NCBI GenBank assembly: GCA_963708425.1
Contig: OY970206.1
Location: 1,054,001 to 1,118,000, forward strand
From: JACMNW01 sp963708425
Lineage (GTDB): Bacteria > Pseudomonadota > Alphaproteobacteria > Rhodobacterales > Rhodobacteraceae
Reading direction: 5' to 3'
Length of the DNA stretch: 64,000 nucleotides
Position 1 is the first letter of the stretch; the number at the start of each line of letters is the position of its first letter. Below are positions 34,461 through 43,129 of this stretch, piece by piece. The position numbers and the translations under genes were made by a program. The notes under the pieces were generated by a model. It searched no databases. It was not told where the DNA came from and saw only the letters and a program-made list of their open reading frames with translations.

Positions 34461-35387
34461 ATGCAGATTTACCAACACTGGCAAGGGCTTGACGATATGG
34501 CCAAGGGTGCGTCGGTTGCCATGGGCAACTTCGATGGCGTGCATCTTGGCCACCGTGCCGTCATTGACCTTGCCCGCAATGCCGCCCCCCTCGGCATCCT
34601 CACGTTCGAGCCGCACCCCCGGCAATTCTTCGCGCCCCACTCCGCCCCCTTCCGCCTGATGAACGCCGAAGCCCGTGCCAACCGGCTTGCCAAACTCGGC
34701 GTCGAACGCCTGTATGAACTCCCCTTCGGCGCATATCTTGCGGGACTTTCCCCCGAAGCCTTCGCAAAAGATGTCCTCGCCGATGGCCTCGGCGTTTCGC
34801 ACGTCGTCGTCGGCGCCGATTTCTGCTTTGGCAAAGGCCGCGCCGGCAAAGCCGCAGACCTGCAAGCCCTTGGCCACAAACACAGATTTGCCGTCACCAT
34901 CGCCGATCTGGTCAAATCCGATGGCCTTGAAATATCCTCCACCGCCATCCGCCAAGCCCTGACGGAGGGTCGCCCCCGCGATGCGCAGTCGATGCTGGGT
35001 CATTGGCATCGCATCGAGGGCGAGGTTATTCACGGCGAAAAGCGCGGTCGCGACCTCGGCTACCCCACCGCCAATATGTCCGTCGCGAACCTGCACCTGC
35101 CCCGCTACGGCGTCTATGCCGTGTGGGCCGACGTGCTGACCGGGCCGCAGGCAGGCAGCTACATGGGTGCCGCCAGCCTTGGCGTACGCCCGATGTTTGG
35201 CATCAATCAACCCAATCTCGAAACCTACCTTCTTGATTTCAATGGCGATCTGTATGGCCAACACCTGTCTATCGCCTTCGTCGATTACCTGCGGCCCGAA
35301 CTGAACCTCGACACGCTTCCCGAACTGCTGAGCCAAATGGATGACGACTGCGCCCGCGCCCGCGCCATCCTGACTGCCCTGCCATGA
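34461..35387 (+). CDS. ribF: Bifunctional riboflavin kinase/FAD synthetase
   Basis: A 308-aa cytosolic enzyme making FMN then FAD. The N-terminal nucleotidyltransferase has AMGNFDGVHLGHR and ISSTAIRQAL; the C-terminal flavokinase has RGRDLGYPTANMS and GAASLGVRPMFG. ATG 34461 preceded by GGGGAAGC. It overlaps the YcgN gene by ATGA. No FMN riboswitch is present in the 28-nt gap. Confidence 0.95.
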   Translation: MQIYQHWQGLDDMAKGASVAMGNFDGVHLGHRAVIDLARNAAPLGILTFEPHPRQFFAPHSAPFRLMNAEARANRLAKLGVERLYELPFGAYLAGLSPEAFAKDVLADGLGVSHVVVGADFCFGKGRAGKAADLQALGHKHRFAVTIADLVKSDGLEISSTAIRQALTEGRPRDAQSMLGHWHRIEGEVIHGEKRGRDLGYPTANMSVANLHLPRYGVYAVWADVLTGPQAGSYMGAASLGVRPMFGINQPNLETYLLDFNGDLYGQHLSIAFVDYLRPELNLDTLPELLSQMDDDCARARAILTALP

Positions 35388-35839
35388 CCGAAAAAAAACG
35401 CCCTCGGTTCTGGGAAACCGTTCCCCTGAAGAACATGAACCAAACCGAATGGGAGGCGCTTTGCGATGGCTGCGGCAAGTGCTGCCTGAACAAGATCGAA
35501 TACGAAGACACCGGCGAAATCGCCTATACCCGCATCGCCTGCCGCCTGCTGGATGGCGAGTCGTGCCGATGCGCCCAATATCCGATCCGCCACCAATTCG
35601 TGCCCGATTGCGTGCGGCTTTCCCCTAAAACCCTGCCAAAAATCGCCTATTGGATGCCACGAACCTGCGCCTACCGCCTGCTCTACGAAGGCAAACAGCT
35701 TTACCCATGGCACCCGCTGATCACCGGCGATCCAGAGTCCGTGCATGACGCGGGGGCCTCGGTACAAGGCTGGACGATCCCAGAATTTGAAGTGCCGGAA
35801 GAAGATTGGGAAGACCATATCATCGAGGAAACGCCCTGA
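35384..35839 (+). CDS. YcgN family cysteine-cluster protein
   Basis: A 151-aa UPF0260 protein: RFWETVPLKNMNQTEWEALC, then DGCGKCCLNKIE, a DGESCRCAQY segment and PDCVRLSP. The cysteines probably bind zinc or an Fe-S cluster, and the function is unknown. It is coupled to ribF by ATGA and to ltaE by TGATG. Confidence 0.9.
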   Translation: MTEKKRPRFWETVPLKNMNQTEWEALCDGCGKCCLNKIEYEDTGEIAYTRIACRLLDGESCRCAQYPIRHQFVPDCVRLSPKTLPKIAYWMPRTCAYRLLYEGKQLYPWHPLITGDPESVHDAGASVQGWTIPEFEVPEEDWEDHIIEETP

Positions 35840-36870
35840 TGTTTTTCACCTCCGACAACGCATCTGGAGCGGCCCCCGAAATAGTCGCCGCCCTAACCCG
35901 CGCCAACGAAGGCTTCGTGCGCAGCTATGGGGCCGATGACATCATGGCCCGCGTCACCCGCCGGTTTCGCGACGTGTTCGATCACCCCGAGGCTGCAGTT
36001 TACCTTGTCGCCACTGGCACCGCCGCCAATGCCCTCGCCTTGGCGCTTTACGCACAGCCATGGTCAGCGGTGTTTTCCCATACCGACGCGCATATCGCGT
36101 TGGATGAATGCGGCGCGCCAGAATTCTACACTGGCGGCGCAAAGCTGGTTGGCGTGCCGGGCTCGCATGGCAAGATGACACCCGACACGCTGACGCAAGC
36201 CCTTGCCAAAATTGGTGAACCCGGTGTGCTCGGCGTGCAGCGCGGTATGCTGTCAATCACTAATGTTACCGAAGCCGGTACAGTTTACACCCCCGTCGAG
36301 GTGGCCGCCCTAACTGCAATCGCCAAGACCAAAGGCCTGCCCTGCCATCTTGACGGCGCACGTTTTGCCAACGCGCTGGTCGCCACCGGGTCAACCGCAG
36401 CAGATATGACATGGAAAGCTGGCATCGACATCGTCTCCTTCGGCGGTACCAAAAACGGCTGCCTTGGCGTCGAGGCGGTAGTGATCTTCGACCCCGCCAA
36501 AGCGTGGGAGTTCGAGTTGCGCCGCCAACGCGGTGGGCACCTGTTCTCCAAACACCGCTTCCTGTCGGCGCAGATGGAGGCCTATCTTGCCGATGACCTC
36601 TGGCTGCGCCTTGCCACCCACGCCAACTGCATGGGCGCACGGCTGGCCAACGGCATCGAAGCCATCGCGGGGATGCACCTGATTCACCCAGTCCAAGCCA
36701 ATATGCTGTTCCCTGAATGGCCCCAAGGCACCCACGCCCGCGCCGAGGCCAAAGGTGCCGCCTACCAGCAAATGCCCGCCCCCACAGGCCGCGAAGGCGC
36801 TAGATTGGTGGCGTCATGGAACACCTCTGAAGCAGAGGTTGACATGCTGCTTGCAGTCTTGCGGGGATAG
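35839..36870 (+). CDS. ltaE: Low-specificity L-threonine aldolase
   Basis: A 343-aa PLP enzyme cleaving threonine to glycine and acetaldehyde. It starts FFTSDNASGAAPEIVAAL and has HLDGARFANAL for PLP contacts and the Schiff-base Lys in SFGGTKNG. The start ATG overlaps the YcgN stop by one base; the upstream extension to 35806 is not needed. End of the ribF operon. Confidence 0.92.
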   Translation: MFFTSDNASGAAPEIVAALTRANEGFVRSYGADDIMARVTRRFRDVFDHPEAAVYLVATGTAANALALALYAQPWSAVFSHTDAHIALDECGAPEFYTGGAKLVGVPGSHGKMTPDTLTQALAKIGEPGVLGVQRGMLSITNVTEAGTVYTPVEVAALTAIAKTKGLPCHLDGARFANALVATGSTAADMTWKAGIDIVSFGGTKNGCLGVEAVVIFDPAKAWEFELRRQRGGHLFSKHRFLSAQMEAYLADDLWLRLATHANCMGARLANGIEAIAGMHLIHPVQANMLFPEWPQGTHARAEAKGAAYQQMPAPTGREGARLVASWNTSEAEVDMLLAVLRG

Positions 36871-36935
36871 GCACGACGAAGTGCTGGCAGGGATTGGCGA
36901 TGCAGGCAGTTCTGCCATCTGCCACCCGTGATCGT

Positions 36936-37367
36936 TCAGAACCTAAGCTCGAACTTCACTTCGCCGCTGTCAGAAATGCCCACGTCGGCCCACCCCAACC
37001 TGCGATACAGGTTCTCGGCAACGGTGCCGCCTTGCGTGGTCAGTCTGACCGACTTGTATCCGTCAATCTTCAGGTCAAGGCAGGCCTTACCAAGAAGCGC
37101 TGGCCCGATGCCCGCCCTTTGATGGGCCGGATCAACGAACAACGCCCAGATTGACCCATCATGCTCATCGCTGGCGGAAAAACCGACAATGGTGTTCCCG
37201 ACCTCGCTGACCCAAACCCGCCCCTCGCCAACAAACCGATCATAATCGGCGCGCGTCACGGACAATGGGTTGGAAAGGCGGTTTTCGCGAACGGCACCCC
37301 GTATTTCCATAAGCCGGTCAATGTCGGACGGGGCAGCGCGTCGGAAACCCTGGACCGTCGATTGCAC
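36936..37367 (-). CDS. GNAT family N-acetyltransferase
   Basis: A 143-aa acetyltransferase: RRAAPSDIDRLMEIRGAVRE, the acetyl-CoA loop DPAHQRAGIGPALLGKA and NLYRRLGWADVG. The GTG start at 37367 is supported by GGAGG 9 nt upstream and lies one base from the stop of the hydrolase gene. Acceptor unknown. Last gene of a three-gene minus operon. Confidence 0.87.
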   Translation of the reverse strand: MQSTVQGFRRAAPSDIDRLMEIRGAVRENRLSNPLSVTRADYDRFVGEGRVWVSEVGNTIVGFSASDEHDGSIWALFVDPAHQRAGIGPALLGKACLDLKIDGYKSVRLTTQGGTVAENLYRRLGWADVGISDSGEVKFELRF

Positions 37368-37368
37368 C

Positions 37369-38187
37369 TCAACTTGCCTCCAAATGTGCCATCACGGCCT
37401 CGGCCACCAGGCCCGGGTGGCTGATCGGCACCATATGTCCGGCACCGGGCACCACCAGACGGGCTACCTGCGGCAGGCGGCGGGCCAGTTCATCTTGCAC
37501 CGCGCGAACAATTGCGGGCGACGCCGCCCCTTCCACCATCAGCACCGGCACGCCGATGCTCTCCAGCCCCATAAAGCGTAGCAAACCTGCCGTATCTTCC
37601 AGCAAAAACGGGTTCTGCGCAGCAATAAAGTGAATACGATCAATCATGTAATGCTGTTGGCGGGCTGGCAGACTTGCAAAATCCGCTTCATTACCCCAAG
37701 CGGCATGAAACATCGCCGCTGCATCTTCCCTGCGCCCTTCGGACAGGGCCTGCGCCACCAGCAAATGCTGCTCACGGAATGGCGCAAAGCCGGTCGATCC
37801 GGCCGCCCGAGCCGCCGCGAACAACGGGGGTTCAATCAACACCAGAGATCGCACCAGATCGGGCCGCTCCAATGCTATGCGCAGGGCAACAGTCGCGCCA
37901 AAGGAATGGCCGATCACATCAATCGGCGCCCCCATACCAACGGTTTCCGCCATCTCGATGCTGATCTGCGCGGTCAACCCGTGCAGGTCTGTGATGCCAT
38001 CCCAATCGGCGGCCCGGCCATGCCCCGGCTGATCCAGCGCGGTTACCGTAACGCCCGACAGATGATCCACCAGCCCGCTCCATGCGCCAGAATGCGCCAG
38101 CGAACAATGCAACGCCAGCACGGGTCGAGCACCACCTTTGTTCCACACCCGGTAGGGGTAAGCGATTGTCGCCAAATCCTCTGGCAT
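37369..38187 (-). CDS. Alpha/beta hydrolase
   Basis: A 272-aa cytosolic hydrolase. The oxyanion region is LALHCSLAHSGAW, the nucleophile elbow is GHSFGA, and the catalytic His is probably in VPGAGHMVPISHP. Overlap with the isomerase gene is by one base. Such enzymes cleave esters or C-C bonds; the neighbouring isomerase hints at aromatic-compound metabolism, but this is weak. Confidence 0.85.
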   Translation of the reverse strand: MPEDLATIAYPYRVWNKGGARPVLALHCSLAHSGAWSGLVDHLSGVTVTALDQPGHGRAADWDGITDLHGLTAQISIEMAETVGMGAPIDVIGHSFGATVALRIALERPDLVRSLVLIEPPLFAAARAAGSTGFAPFREQHLLVAQALSEGRREDAAAMFHAAWGNEADFASLPARQQHYMIDRIHFIAAQNPFLLEDTAGLLRFMGLESIGVPVLMVEGAASPAIVRAVQDELARRLPQVARLVVPGAGHMVPISHPGLVAEAVMAHLEAS

Positions 38188-38783
38188 CAGATCTTGCCCG
38201 CCAAATGCGAATCAAGATCCTCCAACCGATCCTGGCCCCAGAAAATCTGGTCGCCGACCACATAGCTCGGCACGCCGAATACTCCACGCGATACCGCCTC
38301 TTCAAGGTTGTTCGCATAGGTTTCTGCCGCCATCAGCATATACTTGTCGGCAATGCTAGGATCAAAGCCGTGCTTGGCCAAAATGTCTTTCACCACCTCA
38401 TCATCCGAGATATTTCGCCCCTCCGCCCAAACTGCGCGTGGAAAGGCATGTACCAGACCGCCCAGATCACCACCCCCCACCTTGGCGGCCGCGATAATCG
38501 CATATGACGCCGGGGCCGGGTTCACCGGAAAGAACGCAGGCTGCAGGTTCAGCGGCATTCCCAGACGCGCTGACCAGCGCTTTAGCTCCTGCAAACGGTA
38601 AGCTTTGCGCGAGGGATGCCGATCCGCCAACACTTGCCCACCGGTGCGCGGAAACAAGGCGGGCGCGTCGATCGGCACATAGCGGACCGTCGCGCCATGC
38701 CGCGCCGCAATCGCCTCTAGCCGCTTGCCGCCCAAATACACAAAGGGCGATATGGCCGCGAAAAAATAGTCGATCTGCGCCAT
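38187..38783 (-). CDS. 2-hydroxychromene-2-carboxylate isomerase-like (DsbA family)
   Basis: A 198-aa GST-kappa/DsbA-fold protein: IDYFFAAISPFVYLGGKRL with the glutathione-interacting Ser, and GVFGVPSYVVGDQIFWGQDR with the cis-Pro. The family includes NahD of naphthalene degradation, but many copies occur without a pathway. No other ring-degradation gene is present here. First gene of the operon. Confidence 0.88.
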   Translation of the reverse strand: MAQIDYFFAAISPFVYLGGKRLEAIAARHGATVRYVPIDAPALFPRTGGQVLADRHPSRKAYRLQELKRWSARLGMPLNLQPAFFPVNPAPASYAIIAAAKVGGGDLGGLVHAFPRAVWAEGRNISDDEVVKDILAKHGFDPSIADKYMLMAAETYANNLEEAVSRGVFGVPSYVVGDQIFWGQDRLEDLDSHLAGKI

Positions 38784-38889
38784 TTTACGGCCCCTTATTG
38801 TTGGCTTTGGTTTGGCAAGACCCTATCCGGGTGATAAGCGGTGTCAACGCCACGAATCCGTCACGCAGACCAGATCAGGGAACCGCTAA

Positions 38890-39912
38890 ATGGCAGCCAT
38901 TACCGAGCCGAAACTGATCTCGGGCACTGCGAACCTTAGCCTCGCCAAGGGCATTGCCCGCCGCATGTCGATGCACCGCGGCGTACAGGTTGGGTTGGTC
39001 GAAGCGCGGGTTGAACGCTTCAATGATCAGGAAATTTTCGTCGAGGTTTACGAAAATGTGCGCGGCGAGGATATGTATATTATCCAACCCACATCCAACC
39101 CCGCCAACGATAACCTGATGGAATTGCTAATCATTACTGATGCCCTGCGTCGGTCTTCTGCTGATCGCATCACCGCCGTGATCCCCTATTTCGGCTATGC
39201 GCGGCAGGATCGCCGCGCTAAGGCCCGCACACCAATTTCCGCCAAACTGGTGGCCAACCTGATCACTGAAGCGGGCGTTGACCGTGTGCTGACACTTGAT
39301 CTGCACGCAGCGCAGATACAGGGGTTTTTCGATATCCCGGTTGACAACCTTTACGCCTCGCCAATCTTTGCACTTGATATTGAACACCATTTCAAAGGCG
39401 CGATGGGCGATCTGATGGTCGTCTCCCCCGATGTCGGCGGTGTGGCCCGCGCCCGCGATTTGGCAAAGCGCATCAACGCACCCTTGGCCATCGTTGATAA
39501 ACGCCGCGAAAAGGCCGGTGAGATTGCCGAAATGACCGTCATCGGCAACGTCGCTGGCAAAACTTGCATCATCGTCGATGACATCTGCGACACTGCCGGG
39601 ACCCTATGCAAAGCCGCCGAAGTGCTGGTCGAAAATGGCGCAACGGAAGTGCACGCCTACATCACCCACGGCGTTCTATCCGGCCCGGCGGTCGAGCGCG
39701 TGCAAGATTCAGTGATGAAAAGCCTTGTGATCACAGATTCCATCGAACCGACCGATGCTGTCAAAAAGGCGAAAAACATCCGTATCGTGCCAACCGCACC
39801 GGTGTTTGCCCAAGCCATCCTGAACATCTGGAATGGCACATCGGTATCATCGCTGTTCGAAACTGAAACGCTGATGCCGATCTACGAAGGTATGTACACC
39901 AAGCTGCTTTAG
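38890..39912 (+). CDS. prs: Ribose-phosphate pyrophosphokinase
   Basis: A 340-aa enzyme making PRPP for nucleotide, His and Trp synthesis. Signatures are RFNDQEIFVEVYENVRGEDM, YFGYARQDRRAK (ATP), DLHAAQIQGFFDIP and the PRPP loop IIVDDICDTAGTL. AGGGA lies upstream of ATG 38890. It is slightly longer than the 310-320 aa norm, as in other Rhodobacterales. Confidence 0.96.
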   Translation: MAAITEPKLISGTANLSLAKGIARRMSMHRGVQVGLVEARVERFNDQEIFVEVYENVRGEDMYIIQPTSNPANDNLMELLIITDALRRSSADRITAVIPYFGYARQDRRAKARTPISAKLVANLITEAGVDRVLTLDLHAAQIQGFFDIPVDNLYASPIFALDIEHHFKGAMGDLMVVSPDVGGVARARDLAKRINAPLAIVDKRREKAGEIAEMTVIGNVAGKTCIIVDDICDTAGTLCKAAEVLVENGATEVHAYITHGVLSGPAVERVQDSVMKSLVITDSIEPTDAVKKAKNIRIVPTAPVFAQAILNIWNGTSVSSLFETETLMPIYEGMYTKLL

Positions 39913-39918
39913 GCCGCC

Positions 39919-40269
39919 CTAGTACAATTCCCACCCATCCGGGTCGCGTAATGGCCCGATCGCCAGCCAGTCCGCACGAACGCGGGCAATTCGACTGTCG
40001 CCCCATGTCCGAAATACCAGATCAAACCCGACTGCGGTGATCTTTTCCGCGACCAGATCGGCGCGCGAATTGGTCTTTTGATCCATGTCCCACATCGACA
40101 TAGACACCTGAACAGACGGTATTTCAGCAAAAGGTTCGTGAAAGCTAATTGCAAGGCGGCTTTCGCGCGGGCCTTGCCCAGTCCACATCGTTCCCCCATC
40201 CGCAAAGTCCGAAAACAGGACGCGGGAGCCTTGATCAATTCCGATACTACCTGACGAAACACGCTTCAA
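39919..40269 (-). CDS. H-type lectin domain protein
   Basis: A 116-aa protein almost entirely made of an H-type lectin domain: SRLAISFHEPFAEIPSVQVS, then MWDMDQKTNSRADLVAEKIT and FRTWGDSRIARVRADWLAIG. Homologues bind GalNAc-type sugars in snails and amoebae, and bacterial members are uncharacterised. No signal peptide. It converges on prs, 6 nt from its stop. Confidence 0.82.
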   Translation of the reverse strand: MKRVSSGSIGIDQGSRVLFSDFADGGTMWTGQGPRESRLAISFHEPFAEIPSVQVSMSMWDMDQKTNSRADLVAEKITAVGFDLVFRTWGDSRIARVRADWLAIGPLRDPDGWELY

Positions 40270-40324
40270 ATCAACTACCTCACGCGTTGATCTTAACCAA
40301 GATTCACGGCAAAAGTTGGGAAAC

Positions 40325-40352
40325 CAAAAAGAAAAGGCCCCGCATTCGGGGC
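40325..40352 (-). terminator. atp operon terminator
   Basis: On the minus strand GGCCCC (40352-40347), loop GAATGC, GGGGCC (40340-40335), then TTTTCTTTTT. 24 nt after the atpC stop. The classic intrinsic form. Confidence 0.9.
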
Positions 40353-40376
40353 CATTTCACCTAAAACTGTGGCAAT

Positions 40377-40769
40377 TCAATGCCCGGAAGCGGCCCGCAT
40401 CGCCAGCATGTCCTGCACCAGCTTTTCGGCGCCATCCTTGTCGGTGCTGCTTGCGGCCAGTTCCCGCATCTCTGCCACCAACGTATCCATCACTGCTGGC
40501 GTCGCATCTTCCAGCGCAATCGCACGTTCGGCCAGAACCGAAACGCCAGTCGCAGTAATCTCGGCAAAACCGCCGGTTACCACGTAGGCTTGCGTTCCGG
40601 TTGCGCTGATTGCGCGCAAAATACCCGGCCGCAGCGTGGTGATGGTGGGGGAATGCCCCTCCATCGCCGTCATGTCGCCGTCGGCACCAGGAATTTGCAC
40701 TTCGGTTGCCTGAACCGACGCAAGCCTGCGTTCCGGTGACACCAGATCAAATTGCAGAGTGCCTGCCAT
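40377..40769 (-). CDS. atpC: ATP synthase F1 epsilon subunit
   Basis: A 130-aa central-stalk subunit: LQFDLVSPERRLASVQATEV, then GDMTAMEGHSPTITTLRPG. The C-terminal helical part is present but short. Couples rotation to catalysis and inhibits hydrolysis. Last gene of atpHAGDC, 9 nt after atpD. Confidence 0.95.
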   Translation of the reverse strand: MAGTLQFDLVSPERRLASVQATEVQIPGADGDMTAMEGHSPTITTLRPGILRAISATGTQAYVVTGGFAEITATGVSVLAERAIALEDATPAVMDTLVAEMRELAASSTDKDGAEKLVQDMLAMRAASGH

Positions 40770-40778
40770 GCTGACCTC

Positions 40779-42212
40779 TTACGCCGCAGCCGCAGCAAGA
40801 CGCTGGGCTTTTTCGATCACGTCCTGAATGCCGCCAACCATGTAGAAGGCAGTTTCTGGCAGATGGTCGTATTCGCCCGCAACAACGGCCTTGAACGACT
40901 TGATGGTTTCTTCAAGCGGCACCTGAACGCCGGGCGACCCGGTGAACACCTGCGCCACGTCGAACGGCTGGCTGAGGAAACGCTGGATTTTCCGGGCCCG
41001 TGCCACTGTCAATTTGTCTTCTTCGCTCAGTTCGTCCATGCCCAGAATGGCGATGATGTCTTGCAGCGATTTGTAGCGCTGAAGCACGCCCTGAACCGAA
41101 CGGGCAACGTCATAATGTTCCTGCCCAACAACCAGCGGATCAAGGATCCGGCTAGAGCTATCAAGCGGGTCCACGGCCGGGTAGATACCCAATTCTGAAA
41201 TGGCGCGCGACAGAACGGTCGTCGCATCAAGGTGCGCAAACGAGGTTGCTGGTGCAGGGTCGGTCAAATCGTCGGCAGGCACGTAAATTGCCTGAACCGA
41301 TGTGATCGACCCGGCCTTGGTCGATGTAATACGTTCCTGCAGCGCACCCATGTCGGTAGCCAGCGTCGGCTGATAGCCCACAGCAGATGGAATGCGCCCC
41401 AACAACGCCGACACTTCCGAACCCGCTTGGGTAAAGCGGAAGATGTTGTCCACAAAGAACAAAACGTCGGTGCCGGATTGGTCGCGGAACTGTTCCGCAA
41501 TGGTCAGACCAGACAGCGCCACGCGGAGACGTGCACCTGGAGGCTCGTTCATCTGGCCATACACAAGCGCCACTTTGGATTTGGTCAAATCGTCGATGTT
41601 GATAACACCGGATTCGATAAACTCGTGGTAAAGGTCGTTACCTTCACGAGTACGTTCACCAACACCTGCAAACACCGAATAACCCGAATGCACTTTTGCG
41701 ACGTTGTTGATCAGTTCCTGAATTAGCACGGTCTTGCCAACGCCCGCACCACCGAAAAGGCCGATCTTTCCGCCGCGCGAATAGGGCGCCAACAAATCAA
41801 TCACCTTGATGCCAGTCACCAAGATCAGCGCATCGGTTGCCTGTTCAGCAAAGCTTGGTGCCGGACGGTGGATCGCGCGGCGCTCAGTATGCGCAATCGG
41901 GCCTTTTTCATCAATCGGCTCGCCGATCACGTTGATGATGCGGCCCAGCGTGCCGTCACCAACCGGAACTGAAATCGGCTCGCCAGTATCGCTAACCGGT
42001 GCGCCACGAACCAGACCTTCGGTTGCGTCCATAGCAATGGTCCGCACTGTGCTTTCGCCCAGATGCTGTGCTACTTCCAACACCAGCCGCTTGCCGTTGT
42101 TGATGGTTTCCAGCGCGTTCAGAATTGCCGGAAGATCGCCATCGAACTTCACGTCCACAACGGCGCCGATGATTTGCGTCACCTTACCCTGCGATTTTGG
42201 TGCTTTTGCCAT
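40779..42212 (-). CDS. atpD: ATP synthase F1 beta subunit
   Basis: A 477-aa catalytic subunit. P-loop GLFGGAGVGKTVL near residue 155, catalytic GERTREGNDLYHE, Walker B region DVLFFVDNIFRFTQAGSEVS, and the C-terminal DELSEEDKLTVARARK (DELSEED regulator). Three copies form the active sites with alpha. Confidence 0.98.
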   Translation of the reverse strand: MAKAPKSQGKVTQIIGAVVDVKFDGDLPAILNALETINNGKRLVLEVAQHLGESTVRTIAMDATEGLVRGAPVSDTGEPISVPVGDGTLGRIINVIGEPIDEKGPIAHTERRAIHRPAPSFAEQATDALILVTGIKVIDLLAPYSRGGKIGLFGGAGVGKTVLIQELINNVAKVHSGYSVFAGVGERTREGNDLYHEFIESGVINIDDLTKSKVALVYGQMNEPPGARLRVALSGLTIAEQFRDQSGTDVLFFVDNIFRFTQAGSEVSALLGRIPSAVGYQPTLATDMGALQERITSTKAGSITSVQAIYVPADDLTDPAPATSFAHLDATTVLSRAISELGIYPAVDPLDSSSRILDPLVVGQEHYDVARSVQGVLQRYKSLQDIIAILGMDELSEEDKLTVARARKIQRFLSQPFDVAQVFTGSPGVQVPLEETIKSFKAVVAGEYDHLPETAFYMVGGIQDVIEKAQRLAAAAA

Positions 42213-42232
42213 GTCTTTCTTCTCCGTGCGGG

Positions 42233-43102
42233 TCAGAGCGCCTCAGCGCCCGAGATGATTTCGATAAGCTCTTTGGTGATCGCGGCCTGACGCGAGCGGT
42301 TGTATTGGATGGTCAGGCGGTTGATCATATCGCCCGCGTTGCGCGTCGCGTTATCCATTGCTGACATCCGCGCACCCTGTTCGGAGGCACCATTTTCCAG
42401 CAGGGCAGTGAAAACTTGCGTCGCCACGCCGCGCGGCAAAAGATCGGCCAAAATGGCCTCTTCACCCGGCTCATAGTCATAAAGCGCCGACGCTTGTGCA
42501 GTTGCATCAAACGTTGCAGGGATGATTTGCTGTGCTGTCGGGATTTGCGAAATCACCGACTGGAAGCGGTTGAAGAACAGCGTCGCCACATCAAATTCAC
42601 CGGCATCAAAGCGCGCCAGAATCTCCCGCGCGACAGTCTGCGCGTTGACATAGCCCACGCGTTTTACGTCGGTCATATCGATATGGCTGATGAAATGGCT
42701 GCCAAGGTCACGACGCAGCTGTTCGCGCCCTTTCTTGCCAACCGTCAGAATTTTCACCGTTTTGCCATCGCTCAGAAGCTTGTTGGCATGCGCCCGCGCC
42801 AGCCGTACGATGGTGGAATTGAACCCACCGCAAAGACCCCGCTCTGATGTCATCACGACCATCAGATGCACCTTATCGGCACCAGTTCCCGCCAACAGTC
42901 GCGGCGCGCCGTCGGTTTTGCCAACCGATGACGAAAGCCCCGCCACCACGGAAATCATCCGCTCGGCATAGGGGCGTGCCGCTTCGGCAGCCTCTTGTGC
43001 ACGGCGCAGCTTGGCGGCTGCCACCATCTGCATCGCTTTCGTGATCTTCCGCGTGTTCTTGACGCTTCCGATCCGGTTTTTCAGATCCTTAAGGCTAGGC
43101 AT
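42233..43102 (-). CDS. atpG: ATP synthase F1 gamma subunit
   Basis: A 289-aa rotor shaft: N-terminal LKDLKNRIGSVKNTRKITKA and C-terminal NRSRQAAITKELIEIISGAE coiled coil around a Rossmann-like middle. Between atpA and atpD as usual. Confidence 0.97.
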   Translation of the reverse strand: MPSLKDLKNRIGSVKNTRKITKAMQMVAAAKLRRAQEAAEAARPYAERMISVVAGLSSSVGKTDGAPRLLAGTGADKVHLMVVMTSERGLCGGFNSTIVRLARAHANKLLSDGKTVKILTVGKKGREQLRRDLGSHFISHIDMTDVKRVGYVNAQTVAREILARFDAGEFDVATLFFNRFQSVISQIPTAQQIIPATFDATAQASALYDYEPGEEAILADLLPRGVATQVFTALLENGASEQGARMSAMDNATRNAGDMINRLTIQYNRSRQAAITKELIEIISGAEAL

Positions 43103-43129
43103 CTACCCGCTCCCCCATGATCCGCGCCC

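Noticed and set aside
39909..40262. Minus-strand frame overlapping the H-type lectin gene
   Set aside because: Frame-shifted shadow without the lectin motifs.
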